The notes: generated from the sequence alone by a model not told the origin. 64,000 nucleotides of DNA from Rhodanobacter sp. L36 (GCF_009765755.1 NZ_LMUV01000011.1:1687444-1751443), one strand, 5' to 3'; shown: positions 19,401-28,585, counted from the stretch's first letter. Translations and numbers: made by a program.

Positions 19401-19510
19401 TGGGCATCTTCTGGGGCTTGTTGGTGAGCCAATTGCTGACGCTGTTCACGACGCCAGTGATCTATCTCGCGTTCGAAAGCGTGCTGCAGCGTCGCGGGCA
19501 GCGTGCGTGA
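16397..19510 (+). CDS. RND efflux transporter, MdtB-like
   Basis: 1037 residues from GTG 16397; this start gives the 4-base overlap with the adaptor and the canonical N-terminus just before the first helix (L-F-I-L-R-P-V-A-T-S-L-L). Twelve transmembrane segments and two large periplasmic loops are apparent. The helix-4 proton-relay pair is present in V-D-D-A-I-V-M-I-E-N. It is paired with a second RND gene immediately downstream, as in MdtABC, where the two pumps form a heterotrimer. Substrate is unknown; the upstream acyltransferase suggests a lipid or amphiphile. Confidence 0.92.
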   Translation: MNPSRLFILRPVATSLLAIAILLVGLFAYRFLPLSALPEVDFPTIEVVTAYPGAGPEVMASTVTGPLERQLGQMPGLSQMSSTSSGGASTVTLRFNLELPLDVAEQEVQAAINAAAPLLPPDISQPPIYRKVNPADAPVMTLALTSPTLSLQQLHELADTRLVPKLSQVTGVGLVSLDGGQQPAIVVQADPARLRSQGMTLDDLRSALRDANSNQAKGSLEGPVRSSNIAISNPIDTAAEFERLTVAHRDGAVVRLGDVAKVIDGAENSRVAAWSGHDPAIILQIRRQPGANVVEVVDRIGQLLPQLKATLPAAVDVATLTDRTETVRAAVHDTQLELIFAIVLVVLVIFLFLGSGTATVIPGVVVPLSLIGTFAVMYLAGFSINNLTLMALIVATGFMVDDAIVMIENIARYVEAGEDPFAAALKGSRQIAFTVVSLTLSLLAVLIPLLFMGGLVGRLFREFAITLAVAITISCVVSLTLTPMMCARMLRRTPEPSQQGRVARKGREWHDRVLAKYARGLKWVLARQAATLITVAGMAALAVLLYVAIPRGLFPTQDSGDIQGISVASPTVSFAAMAKRQQALTAEILRDPAVASVASFIGAGDGALSLNSGRLIIHLKPLGHRDRAPKVMRRLADAASKVDGIQLYMQPVPDLTIDDRVSPGQYQFSVENADPALLAQWMPRIVGSLQGLRKLSGVTSDQQANGLEAYVEVDHDLASRYGITSAAVGDALYNAFGQRQVSTLLTLASQRRVILEAAPNADGTAGAMGGIYLAPQAGTGDTGGDASDPSSTLIPLSSIAKVSERTAPLLVTRIDQLPAATVSFNLAKGVALDGAIKAVDAAWRDLKLPSSMQLRWQGSSQAFEASRDGQPWLILATLLTVYIVLGVLYESTIHPLTILSTLPSAGIGALLALMIGGFELDVISLIGVILLIGIVQKNAIMLIDFAIDAQRQQGLSPRDAIVQACMLRFRPIIMTTLAAMLGALPLMLGGGMGAELRHPLGVGIFWGLLVSQLLTLFTTPVIYLAFESVLQRRGQRA

Positions 19511-19520
19511 GTCGTCGGAC

Positions 19521-22500
19521 ATGAACATCTCCGGGTTGTTTATCGGTCGGCCGGTGGCGACGTCGCTGCTGTGCGTCGGGCTGGTGCTTGCCGGGGCGTT
19601 GGCGTGGCGGCTGCTGCCGATCGCATCGCTGCCCGAAGTGAATGTGCCGACCATCAAGATCTCGGCCGATCTGCCCGGCGCGAGCCCGGCGACCATGGTG
19701 TCGGCGGTGGCGGCGCCGCTCGAACGTTCGCTCGGGCGCATCGCTGGCGTGACTGAAATGACGTCCGTCAGCACCAGCGGCAGCACCGACATCCGGATGA
19801 CCTTCGATTTTTCGCGCAACGTGGTTGGCGCGTCGCGCGACGTGCAGGCGGCGATCAATGCCGCGCGCGCCGACTTGCCTTCCGACATGCCGGCCAGCCC
19901 GACGTATCGCGAAGTCAGTTCGGCGGATGCGCCCGTGCTCGTGCTCAGCCTGACTTCGCAACACGCGACGCCGGGACAGATGTACGCCGTGGCGTCGACG
20001 ACGTTCAGCCAGGTGCTGGCGCAGGTCGACGGCGTCGGTGAAGTGGAGATTGTCGGCAGCTCGGTGCCGGCGGTGCGCATCGACCTCGATCCGCAGGCGA
20101 TGAACCAGCGCGGCGTCGGCTTTGAACAACTGCGCCGCGCGGTGGCTGCGGCCGTGTCGAACCAGGCGTCCGGCGCGCTGGAGATCGGCGATCGCTACCT
20201 GCAAGTGGCGACCAACGGCCAGCTCGACGACGTGCAGGCGTTCCGTTCATTGGTGGTGGCGGGCCGTGATGGCACCGCCGTGTCGCTGGGCGATCTGTCC
20301 ACCATCAGCAACACGGTGCGTGATCCCGGCAATGCAGCGCTCGCCAATGGCGAACCCGCAGTGCTGGCACTCGTGCGGCACAAGGCTGGTGCCAACATCA
20401 TCGACGTGATCGACGGCGTCACGCGGCGATTGCCTGCGCTGCAGGCTTCCATGCCGGGCGACATGAAGGTAGGCGTCATCATCGACAGCGCCACGTCCGT
20501 GCGCGGTTCGCTGCGCGGCGCCGAGCACACGCTGGCGATCGCAGTGGTGCTGGTGGTGCTGGTGATGCTGCTGTTCCTGCGCAATCTTCGTGCGGCGTTG
20601 ATCGCCAGCGCGGTGGCGCCGATCTCGCTGCTTGGCGCGATGACGGTGATGTACCTGCTCGGTTACAGCCTCGACATTTTGTCGCTGATGGCGCTGACCA
20701 TCGCGGTGGGTTTCACCGTGGACGATGCGGTGGTGGTGGTGGAAAACATCGCGCGCCACATCGAAGACGGCATGCCGCCGCGCGAAGCTGCGCGGATCGG
20801 TGCAGGTGAGGTGGGACTCACCGTGTTGTCGATGAGTGCGGTGCTGGTCGCGGTCTTCATTCCCTTGCTGTTGATGGGTGGATACGTCGGCCTGTTCGTG
20901 CGCGAGTTCGCCGTGACGCTCGCGGTGGTCATCGCCATTTCCCTGATCGTGTCGCTGACCTTCGTGCCGATGCTGTGCGCGTGGTGGCTGAAGCCGACAA
21001 GTTCCACTCGCGAGCATGGCCGGGTGTTCCGCTGGAGCGAGCGCGGATTCAAGGCGCTGCAGAAGACTTACGACGACAGCCTTGTCTGGGCGCTGCGCCG
21101 CGCTCCGCTGACCATGCTTTCGTTGCTGGCGGTGATTGGCCTCAGCGTGTTTCTGTACGTCGTGGTTCCGAAGGGTTTCTTCCCGCGTCAGGACACCGGC
21201 GAACTGACGGGTGATTTCGACACCGATGGAAGCGCGTCCTTTCCGGTGGCAAGAGAAAAGCTGGCCCGCTTCCTCGATGTGGTGCGCGCCGATCCTTCCA
21301 TTGCGAGTGTCGCAGGCTATGTCGAGCACGATTCGGGTTCGCTGTTCGCCACCCTGAAGCCACTGTCGAAGCGCGACGCCAGTGCCGACGATGTCGCGAT
21401 ACGATTGAATGCCAAGCTCGCCAGACTGACCGGTGGAACGTTCACCGTCACCTCGGTGCAGAACATTCGCGTCGGCGGGCGCCGCAGCAGGGCGTCGAAC
21501 GAATACACGATCCAGGCGGACACGCCGGAACTGCTCCGTACGTGGGCGCCACGGATCGCCCAGGCGATGGCGACGATCCCGCAGATCAGCAACGTGCACA
21601 GCGACAACGGCGGCACGACGCTGGCGACCTCGCTAGACGTCGATCGCGATACGGCGGCGCAGTACGGCATCAGCTATGCACGGATCGATGGCGTCTTGCG
21701 TGACGCATTCGCCGACCGTCGCGTCAGCACGATTTTTTCGCCATCGGACCAGGTGCCTGTGCTCATGGGCGTCGCCCCGGAACATGCGCAGTCCGCTGAC
21801 GCGTTCAATGACATCCAGGTTCCGGGCGCCGCTAGCAGCAACGTGCCCCTGCTGGTGCTGGGCCATGTCAGGCAGTTCGACGCGCCGCTCAATATCGCTC
21901 ACTTCGGGCAGGCCGTATCCGCCACGATTTCATTCGACAGGGCGCCGGGCGTGTCGCTGTCGCAAGCGACGCAGGCAATCCAGAAAATGGTGGATCGCAC
22001 CGCCATGCCGACCTCGGTTCGCAGCACGTTCGCAGGCTCGGCCGGTGCGTTCCGGCAAGTGGCTTCGAGTGAGCCGGCGCTGATCCTCGGCGCGTTCCTG
22101 ACGTTGTTCATCGTGCTGGGCATTCTTTACGAAAGTTGCTTTCACCCGTTGACGATCCTGTCGACGTTGCCTTCCGCGGCGGTGGGCGCGGTGTTCGCGC
22201 TGATCGTGTTCCGCACCGATTTCGACGTGATCGCGCTGATCGGCATCTTCGCCCTCATCGGCATCGTGATGAAGAACGCGATCATGATGGTGGACTTCGC
22301 GCTTGCTGCGCAGCGCGGCTCGGGACTGACGCCGGCCGAGGCGATCCAGCAGGCATGCCGCCTGCGTTTCCGTCCGATCCTGATGACGTCGCTGGCGGTG
22401 ATGGTGGCGGCAGTTCCACTGGCGGTGACGCGCGGCGACGGCGCCGAGATGCATCAGCCGCTGGGCATCGCGATGGGCGGCGGCCTGGTGGTGAGTCAAT

Positions 22501-22637
22501 TGTTGACGCTTTACACGACGCCGGTTGTATACCTTTATCTCGACCGATTCAGCAAATGGGCAAGCCAATGGATGCAGAGTTTCAAGGCTCGACGCGATTC
22601 GGAATGGGCGGCTATCCACAAAGGACCGCTGTCGTGA
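19521..22637 (+). CDS. RND efflux transporter, MdtC-like
   Basis: 1038 residues from ATG 19521, 10 bases after the previous stop; a GTG at 19503 that overlaps the previous gene is the alternative. The RND architecture is intact: first helix after F-I-G-R-P-V-A-T-S-L-L, relay Asp pair in V-D-D-A-V-V-V-V-E-N, and I-L-Y-E-S-C-F-H-P-L before helix 8. It is only partly similar to the upstream pump, consistent with an MdtB/MdtC-type heteromeric pair. Confidence 0.92.
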   Translation: MNISGLFIGRPVATSLLCVGLVLAGALAWRLLPIASLPEVNVPTIKISADLPGASPATMVSAVAAPLERSLGRIAGVTEMTSVSTSGSTDIRMTFDFSRNVVGASRDVQAAINAARADLPSDMPASPTYREVSSADAPVLVLSLTSQHATPGQMYAVASTTFSQVLAQVDGVGEVEIVGSSVPAVRIDLDPQAMNQRGVGFEQLRRAVAAAVSNQASGALEIGDRYLQVATNGQLDDVQAFRSLVVAGRDGTAVSLGDLSTISNTVRDPGNAALANGEPAVLALVRHKAGANIIDVIDGVTRRLPALQASMPGDMKVGVIIDSATSVRGSLRGAEHTLAIAVVLVVLVMLLFLRNLRAALIASAVAPISLLGAMTVMYLLGYSLDILSLMALTIAVGFTVDDAVVVVENIARHIEDGMPPREAARIGAGEVGLTVLSMSAVLVAVFIPLLLMGGYVGLFVREFAVTLAVVIAISLIVSLTFVPMLCAWWLKPTSSTREHGRVFRWSERGFKALQKTYDDSLVWALRRAPLTMLSLLAVIGLSVFLYVVVPKGFFPRQDTGELTGDFDTDGSASFPVAREKLARFLDVVRADPSIASVAGYVEHDSGSLFATLKPLSKRDASADDVAIRLNAKLARLTGGTFTVTSVQNIRVGGRRSRASNEYTIQADTPELLRTWAPRIAQAMATIPQISNVHSDNGGTTLATSLDVDRDTAAQYGISYARIDGVLRDAFADRRVSTIFSPSDQVPVLMGVAPEHAQSADAFNDIQVPGAASSNVPLLVLGHVRQFDAPLNIAHFGQAVSATISFDRAPGVSLSQATQAIQKMVDRTAMPTSVRSTFAGSAGAFRQVASSEPALILGAFLTLFIVLGILYESCFHPLTILSTLPSAAVGAVFALIVFRTDFDVIALIGIFALIGIVMKNAIMMVDFALAAQRGSGLTPAEAIQQACRLRFRPILMTSLAVMVAAVPLAVTRGDGAEMHQPLGIAMGGGLVVSQLLTLYTTPVVYLYLDRFSKWASQWMQSFKARRDSEWAAIHKGPLS

Positions 22638-23998
22638 ATCCGCGATCCCATGTCCATAGTTTGCGAGCACTTGTGGCCGCGTGTGCCGTGTTGCTCGTCG
22701 CCTCGTGCACCGAGGTCGGGCCGGATTACGTGCGTCCGTCCGCGCCCGGTTCGGCGGCTTACAAGGAGGCGAGCCCGCAGATTGCCGCGCACCCGGAAAC
22801 GGCGATCGCCGGAAAGTGGTGGGAGATTTATGGCGACACCACACTCGACGCCCTGGTTTCGCAGGTGGCGATCAGCAACCAGTCGCTCGCTGCTGCCGCT
22901 GCCCGCGTGGGCGAAGCACAGGCGCTCGTCGCGGTAGCGCATGGTGCCGCGCTGCCGGCCATCAGTGCCGGCACGCTGAAATCCGGGCGCAAGAATGAAA
23001 ACGATTTTGGCATCGGCGTCAGTTGGGAGCTCGACCTCTGGGGCCGCATTCGCCGTGACGTCGAAGCCCATCGCGCACTCGCCGAAGCAAGCAGCGACGA
23101 CCTCGCCGCCGCCACGCTGTCGATGCAGGCGCAGCTCGTGCAGAGTTACTTCGCGCTGCGCCAGGACGATGCGGTGATCGATCTTCTGCAGCGCGCCGCG
23201 GACGGTGCGGGGCAGTGGAACCGGATGGTCGGGAATCAGTACACGCAAGGCCAGGCTTCCAGCGCCAACGTGGCGGAGGCCGCCATGAAGGCCAGTTCAG
23301 CGCAGTTGCAATTGGCAGATACGAAGAGTGCGCGCGCCGAGCTTGAGCACGCAATTGCCGTGATGCTCGGCAAGCCGCCGGCGGAATTTTCCATCGCCAT
23401 CGCGCCTTTCGATGCGAACGTGCCGATCGTTCCCTCGGGCGTGCCTGCCAGCCTTCTGGAACGTCGCCCGGATGTTGCCGCGAGCGAGCGTCGCATGGCT
23501 GCCGCCAGCGCGCGCATCGGCGTTGCGAAAGCCGAGACTTTGCCGTCGATCAACCTGGCGGCCGGCATCGGCATACTCCGGGGGCCGACGGGCACGGCCG
23601 ACGTACGCGCGCCGCTATTTGCGGGCGGGCGTCTCGACGCGCAGATCACCAACGCCGACGAAGGCTACAAGGAGGCCGTCGCGAATTATCGGCAAACCGT
23701 GCTGGACGCCTATCGCGAAGTGGAAGATGGTTTAGTCGTCACGAGCACGCTGGCCTGCGTGGCCGAGCTGCAGGCCAAGGCCGCCACGGCAGCAACGGAA
23801 TCGGACCGGGTCACGCAGAACCAGTACAAGGAAGGCGTGGCCGACTATCCCGCCGTGGTGGATGCGGCGAACGCGGCGCTTGATGCCGGCCGCGGCGAAC
23901 AGCAGCTTCGCCTGCGACGCCTCGATGCCAGCGTGAATCTCATCATGTCGTTGGGCGGCGGTTGGCAGCCCAACAGCCGCCAAAACCCGAAACGCTAA
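22634..23998 (+). CDS. NodT-family outer membrane efflux lipoprotein (TolC-like)
   Basis: 454 residues from GTG 22634, overlapping the pump stop by 4 bases; the longer frame (from 22136) is a shadow of the pump. There is a lipoprotein signal with lipobox V-A-S-C, then the NodT opening G-P-D-Y-V-R-P and two OEP repeats with long coiled-coil segments (about 60-250 and 265-450) typical of trimeric efflux ducts. It completes a tripartite system. It ends 4 bases inside the convergent gene's end. Confidence 0.9.
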   Translation: MNPRSHVHSLRALVAACAVLLVASCTEVGPDYVRPSAPGSAAYKEASPQIAAHPETAIAGKWWEIYGDTTLDALVSQVAISNQSLAAAAARVGEAQALVAVAHGAALPAISAGTLKSGRKNENDFGIGVSWELDLWGRIRRDVEAHRALAEASSDDLAAATLSMQAQLVQSYFALRQDDAVIDLLQRAADGAGQWNRMVGNQYTQGQASSANVAEAAMKASSAQLQLADTKSARAELEHAIAVMLGKPPAEFSIAIAPFDANVPIVPSGVPASLLERRPDVAASERRMAAASARIGVAKAETLPSINLAAGIGILRGPTGTADVRAPLFAGGRLDAQITNADEGYKEAVANYRQTVLDAYREVEDGLVVTSTLACVAELQAKAATAATESDRVTQNQYKEGVADYPAVVDAANAALDAGRGEQQLRLRRLDASVNLIMSLGGGWQPNSRQNPKR

Positions 23999-24834
23999 AT
24001 CGGATAACGAGCAACCAGCGTATCCAGACGGGAACGGATTTCCTTCGCAAGTGGTGCAGGCGTCTGATAATGGCGGCGTCCGGCCAGCGCGTCGGCGACC
24101 ATTTCGTCATGTCGTGATCCCATCAGGCCGTTGATGGCTGCGAGGAAGCGCGACATCCGGTAGGCATGATCGTTTGGACCGAGCGACCTCAGCGTGTCGT
24201 AGAAGGACACCTGCATGCTGACGATCTTGCGCACATCATGAAACTGGTCGCCGTCGAAAACGGTACGCGCCATGGCCTTCTTGAGGTGCCGCATTTCCGA
24301 GCGCTGCAAGGCGATGAGCCCCGCTTCGCTATCCATTCGCGTGTTTACCATTGCGTGCCGGATCATCGACCAGACGGGCTTCGACAGCAGCACGCGCAAC
24401 TTGAGGCCATGGCGAACGATGCCGCTGCGCCGGCCGCTGCGAAAAGCATCCTGCAAATGACCCAGCACGCGCGTCGTCAGGTCGAACAAATAGTTCGATT
24501 GATGACGTTTGCCGTACAACCGTTGCGCAAAGCGCAAATGCTTGTATCGCGCGCGGATGTACTTGTATTGAAGACGCTCGTCCGCGCTCAGCGCTTCGTC
24601 GCGAAGCAGCTTTTCGACGAGCCGCAACAGATCCTCGCGCGTGACGCCGTCTTCCCAGAATTGCAGGCACAGCGCATAGCACTGCCGGATGGATTCCTCG
24701 GGGCAAGCCAGCACGATCGGATCGGGCAGGGCGACATGGCCATCGATGATGTCGTCGACATCCACGGCATCGAACATCCGCCGCAGCGTTTCCGCCGGAA
24801 ATTTCTGCCAGGTCGCTGAACGAGGAGTCGCCAT
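23995..24834 (-). CDS. unknown helical protein at the end of the sphingolipid-type operon
   Basis: 279 residues, mostly helical, rich in Arg and His, with no signal peptide or membrane segment. A segment F-H-D-V-R-K-I near residue 200 and other basic heptads faintly recall CHAD domains, which bind polyphosphate or nucleic acids, but the match is weak. The start ATG shares its A with the flippase stop codon (1-base overlap), so it is the last gene of the operon. It is probably cytosolic; function unknown. Confidence 0.65.
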   Translation of the reverse strand: MATPRSATWQKFPAETLRRMFDAVDVDDIIDGHVALPDPIVLACPEESIRQCYALCLQFWEDGVTREDLLRLVEKLLRDEALSADERLQYKYIRARYKHLRFAQRLYGKRHQSNYLFDLTTRVLGHLQDAFRSGRRSGIVRHGLKLRVLLSKPVWSMIRHAMVNTRMDSEAGLIALQRSEMRHLKKAMARTVFDGDQFHDVRKIVSMQVSFYDTLRSLGPNDHAYRMSRFLAAINGLMGSRHDEMVADALAGRRHYQTPAPLAKEIRSRLDTLVARYPI

Positions 24835-26168
24835 CAGCGCACTTCCTCCGGCGCGTAATGAGAAAGCGTGTGCCGTTTGCGATACGCCGCAATGGTTGGA
24901 ATCAACTGAAAAACGGCTTCAAGGCATTGGCCGCCGAAGTAGGCGATGGCGGCGCCCATGATGCCGATGTAGTGGGTGAGTCCAATCAGCAAAGCGGCGT
25001 ACAGGGCCGCAGCGAGCGCTTGCGCGACAAGTGCGGCGCGCTGGCGGCTGGCGATGTAGAGCAGTGATTCAAGCGGAAAACCCGCCATGGACACCACGAG
25101 CGCGGCCGACATGACCTGGAGCAGGTTGTACGACTCCAGGTACTGATGGCCGAACACCAGCGAGATGAGCGGCTTGCCCACGACAATCACCAGCAGGGCG
25201 ACGAGTACGCCGAGGCCACCGGCCAGGGCGGCGGAGCGAAGGCCCAGTTTCCATGGTCGCGTGCTGGAAGGTTCCATCCGCATGATTTCGGGATAGAAAC
25301 TTTTCTGCATGAGCGATGCAGGCGTGCCTGCGGCATCGAAAAAGGTCAGCGCAACCTTGAATAAACCAGCCGCGGTCGGCCCGAGCATGATGCCGACCAG
25401 CACGTTGCTGCCCGCGTTGCGGGCCGACCAGATCGAGTGAGCGAAATTCGTTGTCCAGACAAAATCCCACGCGCCCTTGATGCGACGGGCAGGAGCAAAC
25501 AATCCCGGGCGCAGCGCGTGCTCGATCTTCTGTCGACGCAGCTCATGCACCGCGAACAGCCAGAGTGCGCCGTCCCCCAACAGGCTGGACACGTACCACG
25601 TCGCGAGGAATCCCGGAAAACCCAGGTGGCCGAAGTACGCCGCGACGCTGCCGGTCGCGCGCAGGAACGGAGTAATCGCCTGCTGCATGGCGATCAGGTC
25701 GAACCGGTCGATCGAACGCAGGATGCCCATCGGCGTCGCCGCGGTCATGGTCGGGATCAGCGTGCAATAGCCCAACGCCCACCAGAAATCCGCTGGCGAA
25801 ATGCCCACCGCATGGCTGAGCAGCGGCAGAAGAATCATGCCGCCGACGAGTGCGACCGCGCCGCTTGCCAGATCCAGGCCGAAAGAAAATCCCGTGACGT
25901 CGCGAAAGCGCGTGACGTCCTGGCGAGCGAGCGCAGGCGTGCCGAACTGGACCACGAACTGCCAAGTCTGGAATTTCGCGATATCGCTCACGGTTTTCGC
26001 GTAAGCCTGGACGACGACCAGCGTACCGAACAGCGCCGGCGACATGCCACGCCCCGCACACGCAAGCGCCAGCAAGCCGAGCAAGGCGCTGACGACATTG
26101 CTGGAGCCCAGGTAGGACGCGTTGCGCACGATGGCGCGGAATGCGCCATCGGAGAACCAGTGCTTCAT
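24834..26168 (-). CDS. MOP-superfamily flippase (oligosaccharide/lipid flippase, Wzx-like)
   Basis: 444 residues with about twelve to fourteen hydrophobic helices, spread evenly, and an N-terminal soluble stretch of about 15 residues. The helix pattern and the cytosolic basic loops fit polysaccharide-transporter (Wzx/MurJ-like) flippases. It overlaps the SPT-like gene by 4 bases and the following gene by 1. In this cluster it may flip a sphingolipid or a glycosylated lipid across the inner membrane, which is an inference from context. Confidence 0.8.
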   Translation of the reverse strand: MKHWFSDGAFRAIVRNASYLGSSNVVSALLGLLALACAGRGMSPALFGTLVVVQAYAKTVSDIAKFQTWQFVVQFGTPALARQDVTRFRDVTGFSFGLDLASGAVALVGGMILLPLLSHAVGISPADFWWALGYCTLIPTMTAATPMGILRSIDRFDLIAMQQAITPFLRATGSVAAYFGHLGFPGFLATWYVSSLLGDGALWLFAVHELRRQKIEHALRPGLFAPARRIKGAWDFVWTTNFAHSIWSARNAGSNVLVGIMLGPTAAGLFKVALTFFDAAGTPASLMQKSFYPEIMRMEPSSTRPWKLGLRSAALAGGLGVLVALLVIVVGKPLISLVFGHQYLESYNLLQVMSAALVVSMAGFPLESLLYIASRQRAALVAQALAAALYAALLIGLTHYIGIMGAAIAYFGGQCLEAVFQLIPTIAAYRKRHTLSHYAPEEVR

Positions 26169-27349
26169 GCTTTTGCGCCGGTCCAGCTTCCGAATGCGGC
26201 GCAGATGGCGTCGATCTGCGCCGGCGTATGCGCGGCGCTGACGCTGCAGCGGAGCAGCGATTCGTTGCCCGGCGTGGCCGGTGGCACCATCAGGTTCACG
26301 TAGACGCCATGCTTCAGCAGATGATCCCAGAAGCGCAGCGCTTCCAGCTTGTCGCCGACGAGCACGGCGACGACTGCGTTGGGTGCTGCGCCGAGCCGGA
26401 AACCGAGCGCCGACAATCCCGCATGAAGGCGTTCCGCATTCTCCTGCAGGCGTTGCCTGAGGTCGTCTGCACCGGCCAGCTTGCGCAGCGCCTGCCGCGT
26501 CGCGGCGATCGTTGCCGGCGCGAGCGACGCGGTGAATACGTAGGGTCGGCTGGCGTAGCGCAGCACGCCCATGTCATCGGAATCGCCGACGCAGAATCCG
26601 CCGGTGTTGCCGAGACTTTTGCTGAACGTGCCGACGACGTAATCGACATCGGCAAGCACACCGGCTTCTTCGGCCACGCCGCGTCCCTTGTTGCCCAGCA
26701 CGCCCATGGAATGGGCTTCGTCCACCAGCAGGACCGCGCCGAATTCTTTCTTCACGTCGACAAACTCGTTCATCGGCGCGCGATCGCCGAGCATGCTGTA
26801 TACGCCTTCCACGACGACCAGCGCGTTCTCAGCATCGGCGCCAAGGCGACGCAGGCGCTTGGCGAGATCTTCGGCATCATTGTGGCGAAAACGAATGGTG
26901 TTGGCGCCGCTGAGTTTGCAGCCGTCGTAGATGCTGGCGTGGCTGTCGGCATCGATCAGAACGGTGTCGCTCGGACCGGCTAGCGCCGAAATCATCCCGA
27001 GGTTGGCCTGGTAGCCGGTGGAGAAAACGATGGCGTCGCGCTTGCCGTAATAGCGGGCAAGGTCGAGCTCAAGTTCGCGATGCCCGGCGTAGCTGCCGTT
27101 GGCCATGCGCGAACCGGTGGTGCCGGTGCCCGAGGTTTCTAGCGCGTTGCGAGCGGCCGCGACGCAATCGGCATCGAAGGTCATGCCGAGATAGTTGTTG
27201 GTGCCGGCCAGGATGGTGTGGCGTCCGTCGATCAGCCCTTCAGTAGGCGAAAGGATGCGGTCTATCTGAACGCCAAACGGATCGATGCCGATGGTGGCCA
27301 GTTCCTGCTGCACGGCGCGGACGGCCTGGAGTCTGGGATTCTCTTTCAT
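26165..27349 (-). CDS. spt: alpha-oxoamine synthase, probable serine palmitoyltransferase
   Basis: 394 residues. PLP-dependent fold type I of the alpha-oxoamine synthase family: G-T-N-N-Y-L-G near 49-55, His137 that stacks on the cofactor (D-S-H-A-S), D-E-A-H-S at 210-214 and the Schiff-base Lys244 in T-F-S-K-S-L-G. The family includes SPT, BioF, Kbl and HemA. The gene is coupled to a dedicated ACP (4-base overlap), a fatty acyl-AMP ligase and an SDR. This is the set used for ceramide synthesis in Caulobacter, where SPT uses acyl-ACP. SPT is therefore the best call; a BioF-like role in another lipid is the alternative. Confidence 0.8.
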   Translation of the reverse strand: MKENPRLQAVRAVQQELATIGIDPFGVQIDRILSPTEGLIDGRHTILAGTNNYLGMTFDADCVAAARNALETSGTGTTGSRMANGSYAGHRELELDLARYYGKRDAIVFSTGYQANLGMISALAGPSDTVLIDADSHASIYDGCKLSGANTIRFRHNDAEDLAKRLRRLGADAENALVVVEGVYSMLGDRAPMNEFVDVKKEFGAVLLVDEAHSMGVLGNKGRGVAEEAGVLADVDYVVGTFSKSLGNTGGFCVGDSDDMGVLRYASRPYVFTASLAPATIAATRQALRKLAGADDLRQRLQENAERLHAGLSALGFRLGAAPNAVVAVLVGDKLEALRFWDHLLKHGVYVNLMVPPATPGNESLLRCSVSAAHTPAQIDAICAAFGSWTGAKA

Positions 27350-27606
27350 GCGCCTTGACCCGCACCCTGTTGGATTTTCTGAATCTGCGTCGCGAGATCT
27401 CCCACGGTCCGCACTTCCGCGATGGCATTGATGGGGACGGAGATGTCGAAGTCGTCCTCAACGGCCAGCATGAGGTCCATGACTTTCAGCGAATCCAGGG
27501 CCAGCTGGCCGGTCAATTCGGTGGTTCCGTCGATCACGGTCACGCGCCCTTCTGCAAGCGGAGTGAGGATGGTGACAAGTTGCGCGACAACATCTTGATG
27601 ATTCAT
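27346..27606 (-). CDS. dedicated acyl carrier protein
   Basis: 86 residues from ATG 27606; longer starts run into the SDR gene. Acidic four-helix ACP with the phosphopantetheine Ser39 in L-A-L-D-S-L-K-V-M-D-L. It is not the housekeeping AcpP: it differs in the helix II sequence and lies between a fatty acyl-AMP ligase/SDR pair and the SPT-like gene, whose start it overlaps by 4 bases. It most likely carries the acyl chain from the ligase to the oxoamine synthase. Confidence 0.88.
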   Translation of the reverse strand: MNHQDVVAQLVTILTPLAEGRVTVIDGTTELTGQLALDSLKVMDLMLAVEDDFDISVPINAIAEVRTVGDLATQIQKIQQGAGQGA

Positions 27607-27619
27607 CAGGGCACTCCTT

Positions 27620-28585
27620 TCAGTGCGGCAGAGGTCTGCCAAGCGTATCGGCGAGACCACGTTCGAAACCGATGGTGGGCCGCCAGCCTGTCGCTCCGGC
27701 GAAGGCACTTCCATCGCACACCCAATCGGGGTGGGTGATTTCGCGTACTTTTCCGGGCGTTAGCATGGGCGCGTATCCGAACACGCGGGCTGCGACGAGA
27801 TTGACGCCGCCGACCAGTCGCAAGCATGGCGCGGGAATGGGTACACGTCGGATCGGTGCATTGCCGCGCAACACGTGAGCTGCCGTCCCCAGCACCGTAT
27901 TCCAGTCGTAGCCATTTTCATGACCGTCGTCGAGCTCATAGGTATTTCCGGAACCAGTGCCGGCTTTCAGCCAGGCCACCACGGCAGACGCGAGGTCGGT
28001 GACGTGGATCAGCGAAAACCTTCCGCGCCCGTTGCCGGGTATGGGCGCCAGTCCGCGCGCCATGCTTTGAAACAGCGGCAACATCTCGCGATCGCCGGGC
28101 CCATAGACGGCAGGTGGTCGCAATGCATCCCAGTGCAACCGTCCTGCACTGGCTTCCAGCGCACGTTCGCCACGCCGTTTGCTGCCTGCGTAATCGGACA
28201 AATGTGGTTCACGGGCTGCGAGGGACGACAGCAACAGAAAACGTTGGCATCCCGGTGTACGGTCTGCCGCTTGAGCCGCGTCCCGGACACCGTCCGCGTT
28301 GACTCGATCGAAGTCGGATCGACGCGCACCGCGAACGCTGCCGGCGCAATGCACCACGGCTTGGGCATCTTTCATCAGATTCGACAGGGCATCGTGGTCG
28401 GCGAGTTCGCCCGGAACCCACGTCAGGCCAGGCTCGTCTCGCAGCGCACGGCCATTTCGGGGTCGATACAGCGCGTGCACATCGTAGCCGGCAGCAAGAA
28501 GTTGTTTGCGCAACGTTGTGCCGATGAATCCTGTTGCGCCCGTCAGTGCGACCACCGGTTTCCCGATGCCATCCGCTTCGCTCAC
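27620..28585 (-). CDS. NAD(P)-dependent epimerase/SDR, candidate 3-oxo-sphinganine or oxo-ceramide reductase (CerR-like)
   Basis: 321 residues. Extended SDR: Rossmann G-A-T-G-F-I-G at 16-22, catalytic Y132-x-x-x-K136 with Ser at about 121, and the R-P-P-A-V-Y-G-P-G-D-R motif near 176-186. Extended SDRs act on nucleotide sugars or lipids. In Caulobacter an SDR in the SPT cluster (CerR) reduces the 3-oxo group. Its position between the AMP ligase (4-base overlap) and the ACP (13-base gap) makes that role likely here. Confidence 0.78.
   Translation of the reverse strand: MSEADGIGKPVVALTGATGFIGTTLRKQLLAAGYDVHALYRPRNGRALRDEPGLTWVPGELADHDALSNLMKDAQAVVHCAGSVRGARRSDFDRVNADGVRDAAQAADRTPGCQRFLLLSSLAAREPHLSDYAGSKRRGERALEASAGRLHWDALRPPAVYGPGDREMLPLFQSMARGLAPIPGNGRGRFSLIHVTDLASAVVAWLKAGTGSGNTYELDDGHENGYDWNTVLGTAAHVLRGNAPIRRVPIPAPCLRLVGGVNLVAARVFGYAPMLTPGKVREITHPDWVCDGSAFAGATGWRPTIGFERGLADTLGRPLPH

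Noticed and set aside
22136..22633. Long N-terminal extension of the NodT frame
   Set aside because: It overlaps the RND pump coding sequence; the lipoprotein signal begins at GTG 22634.
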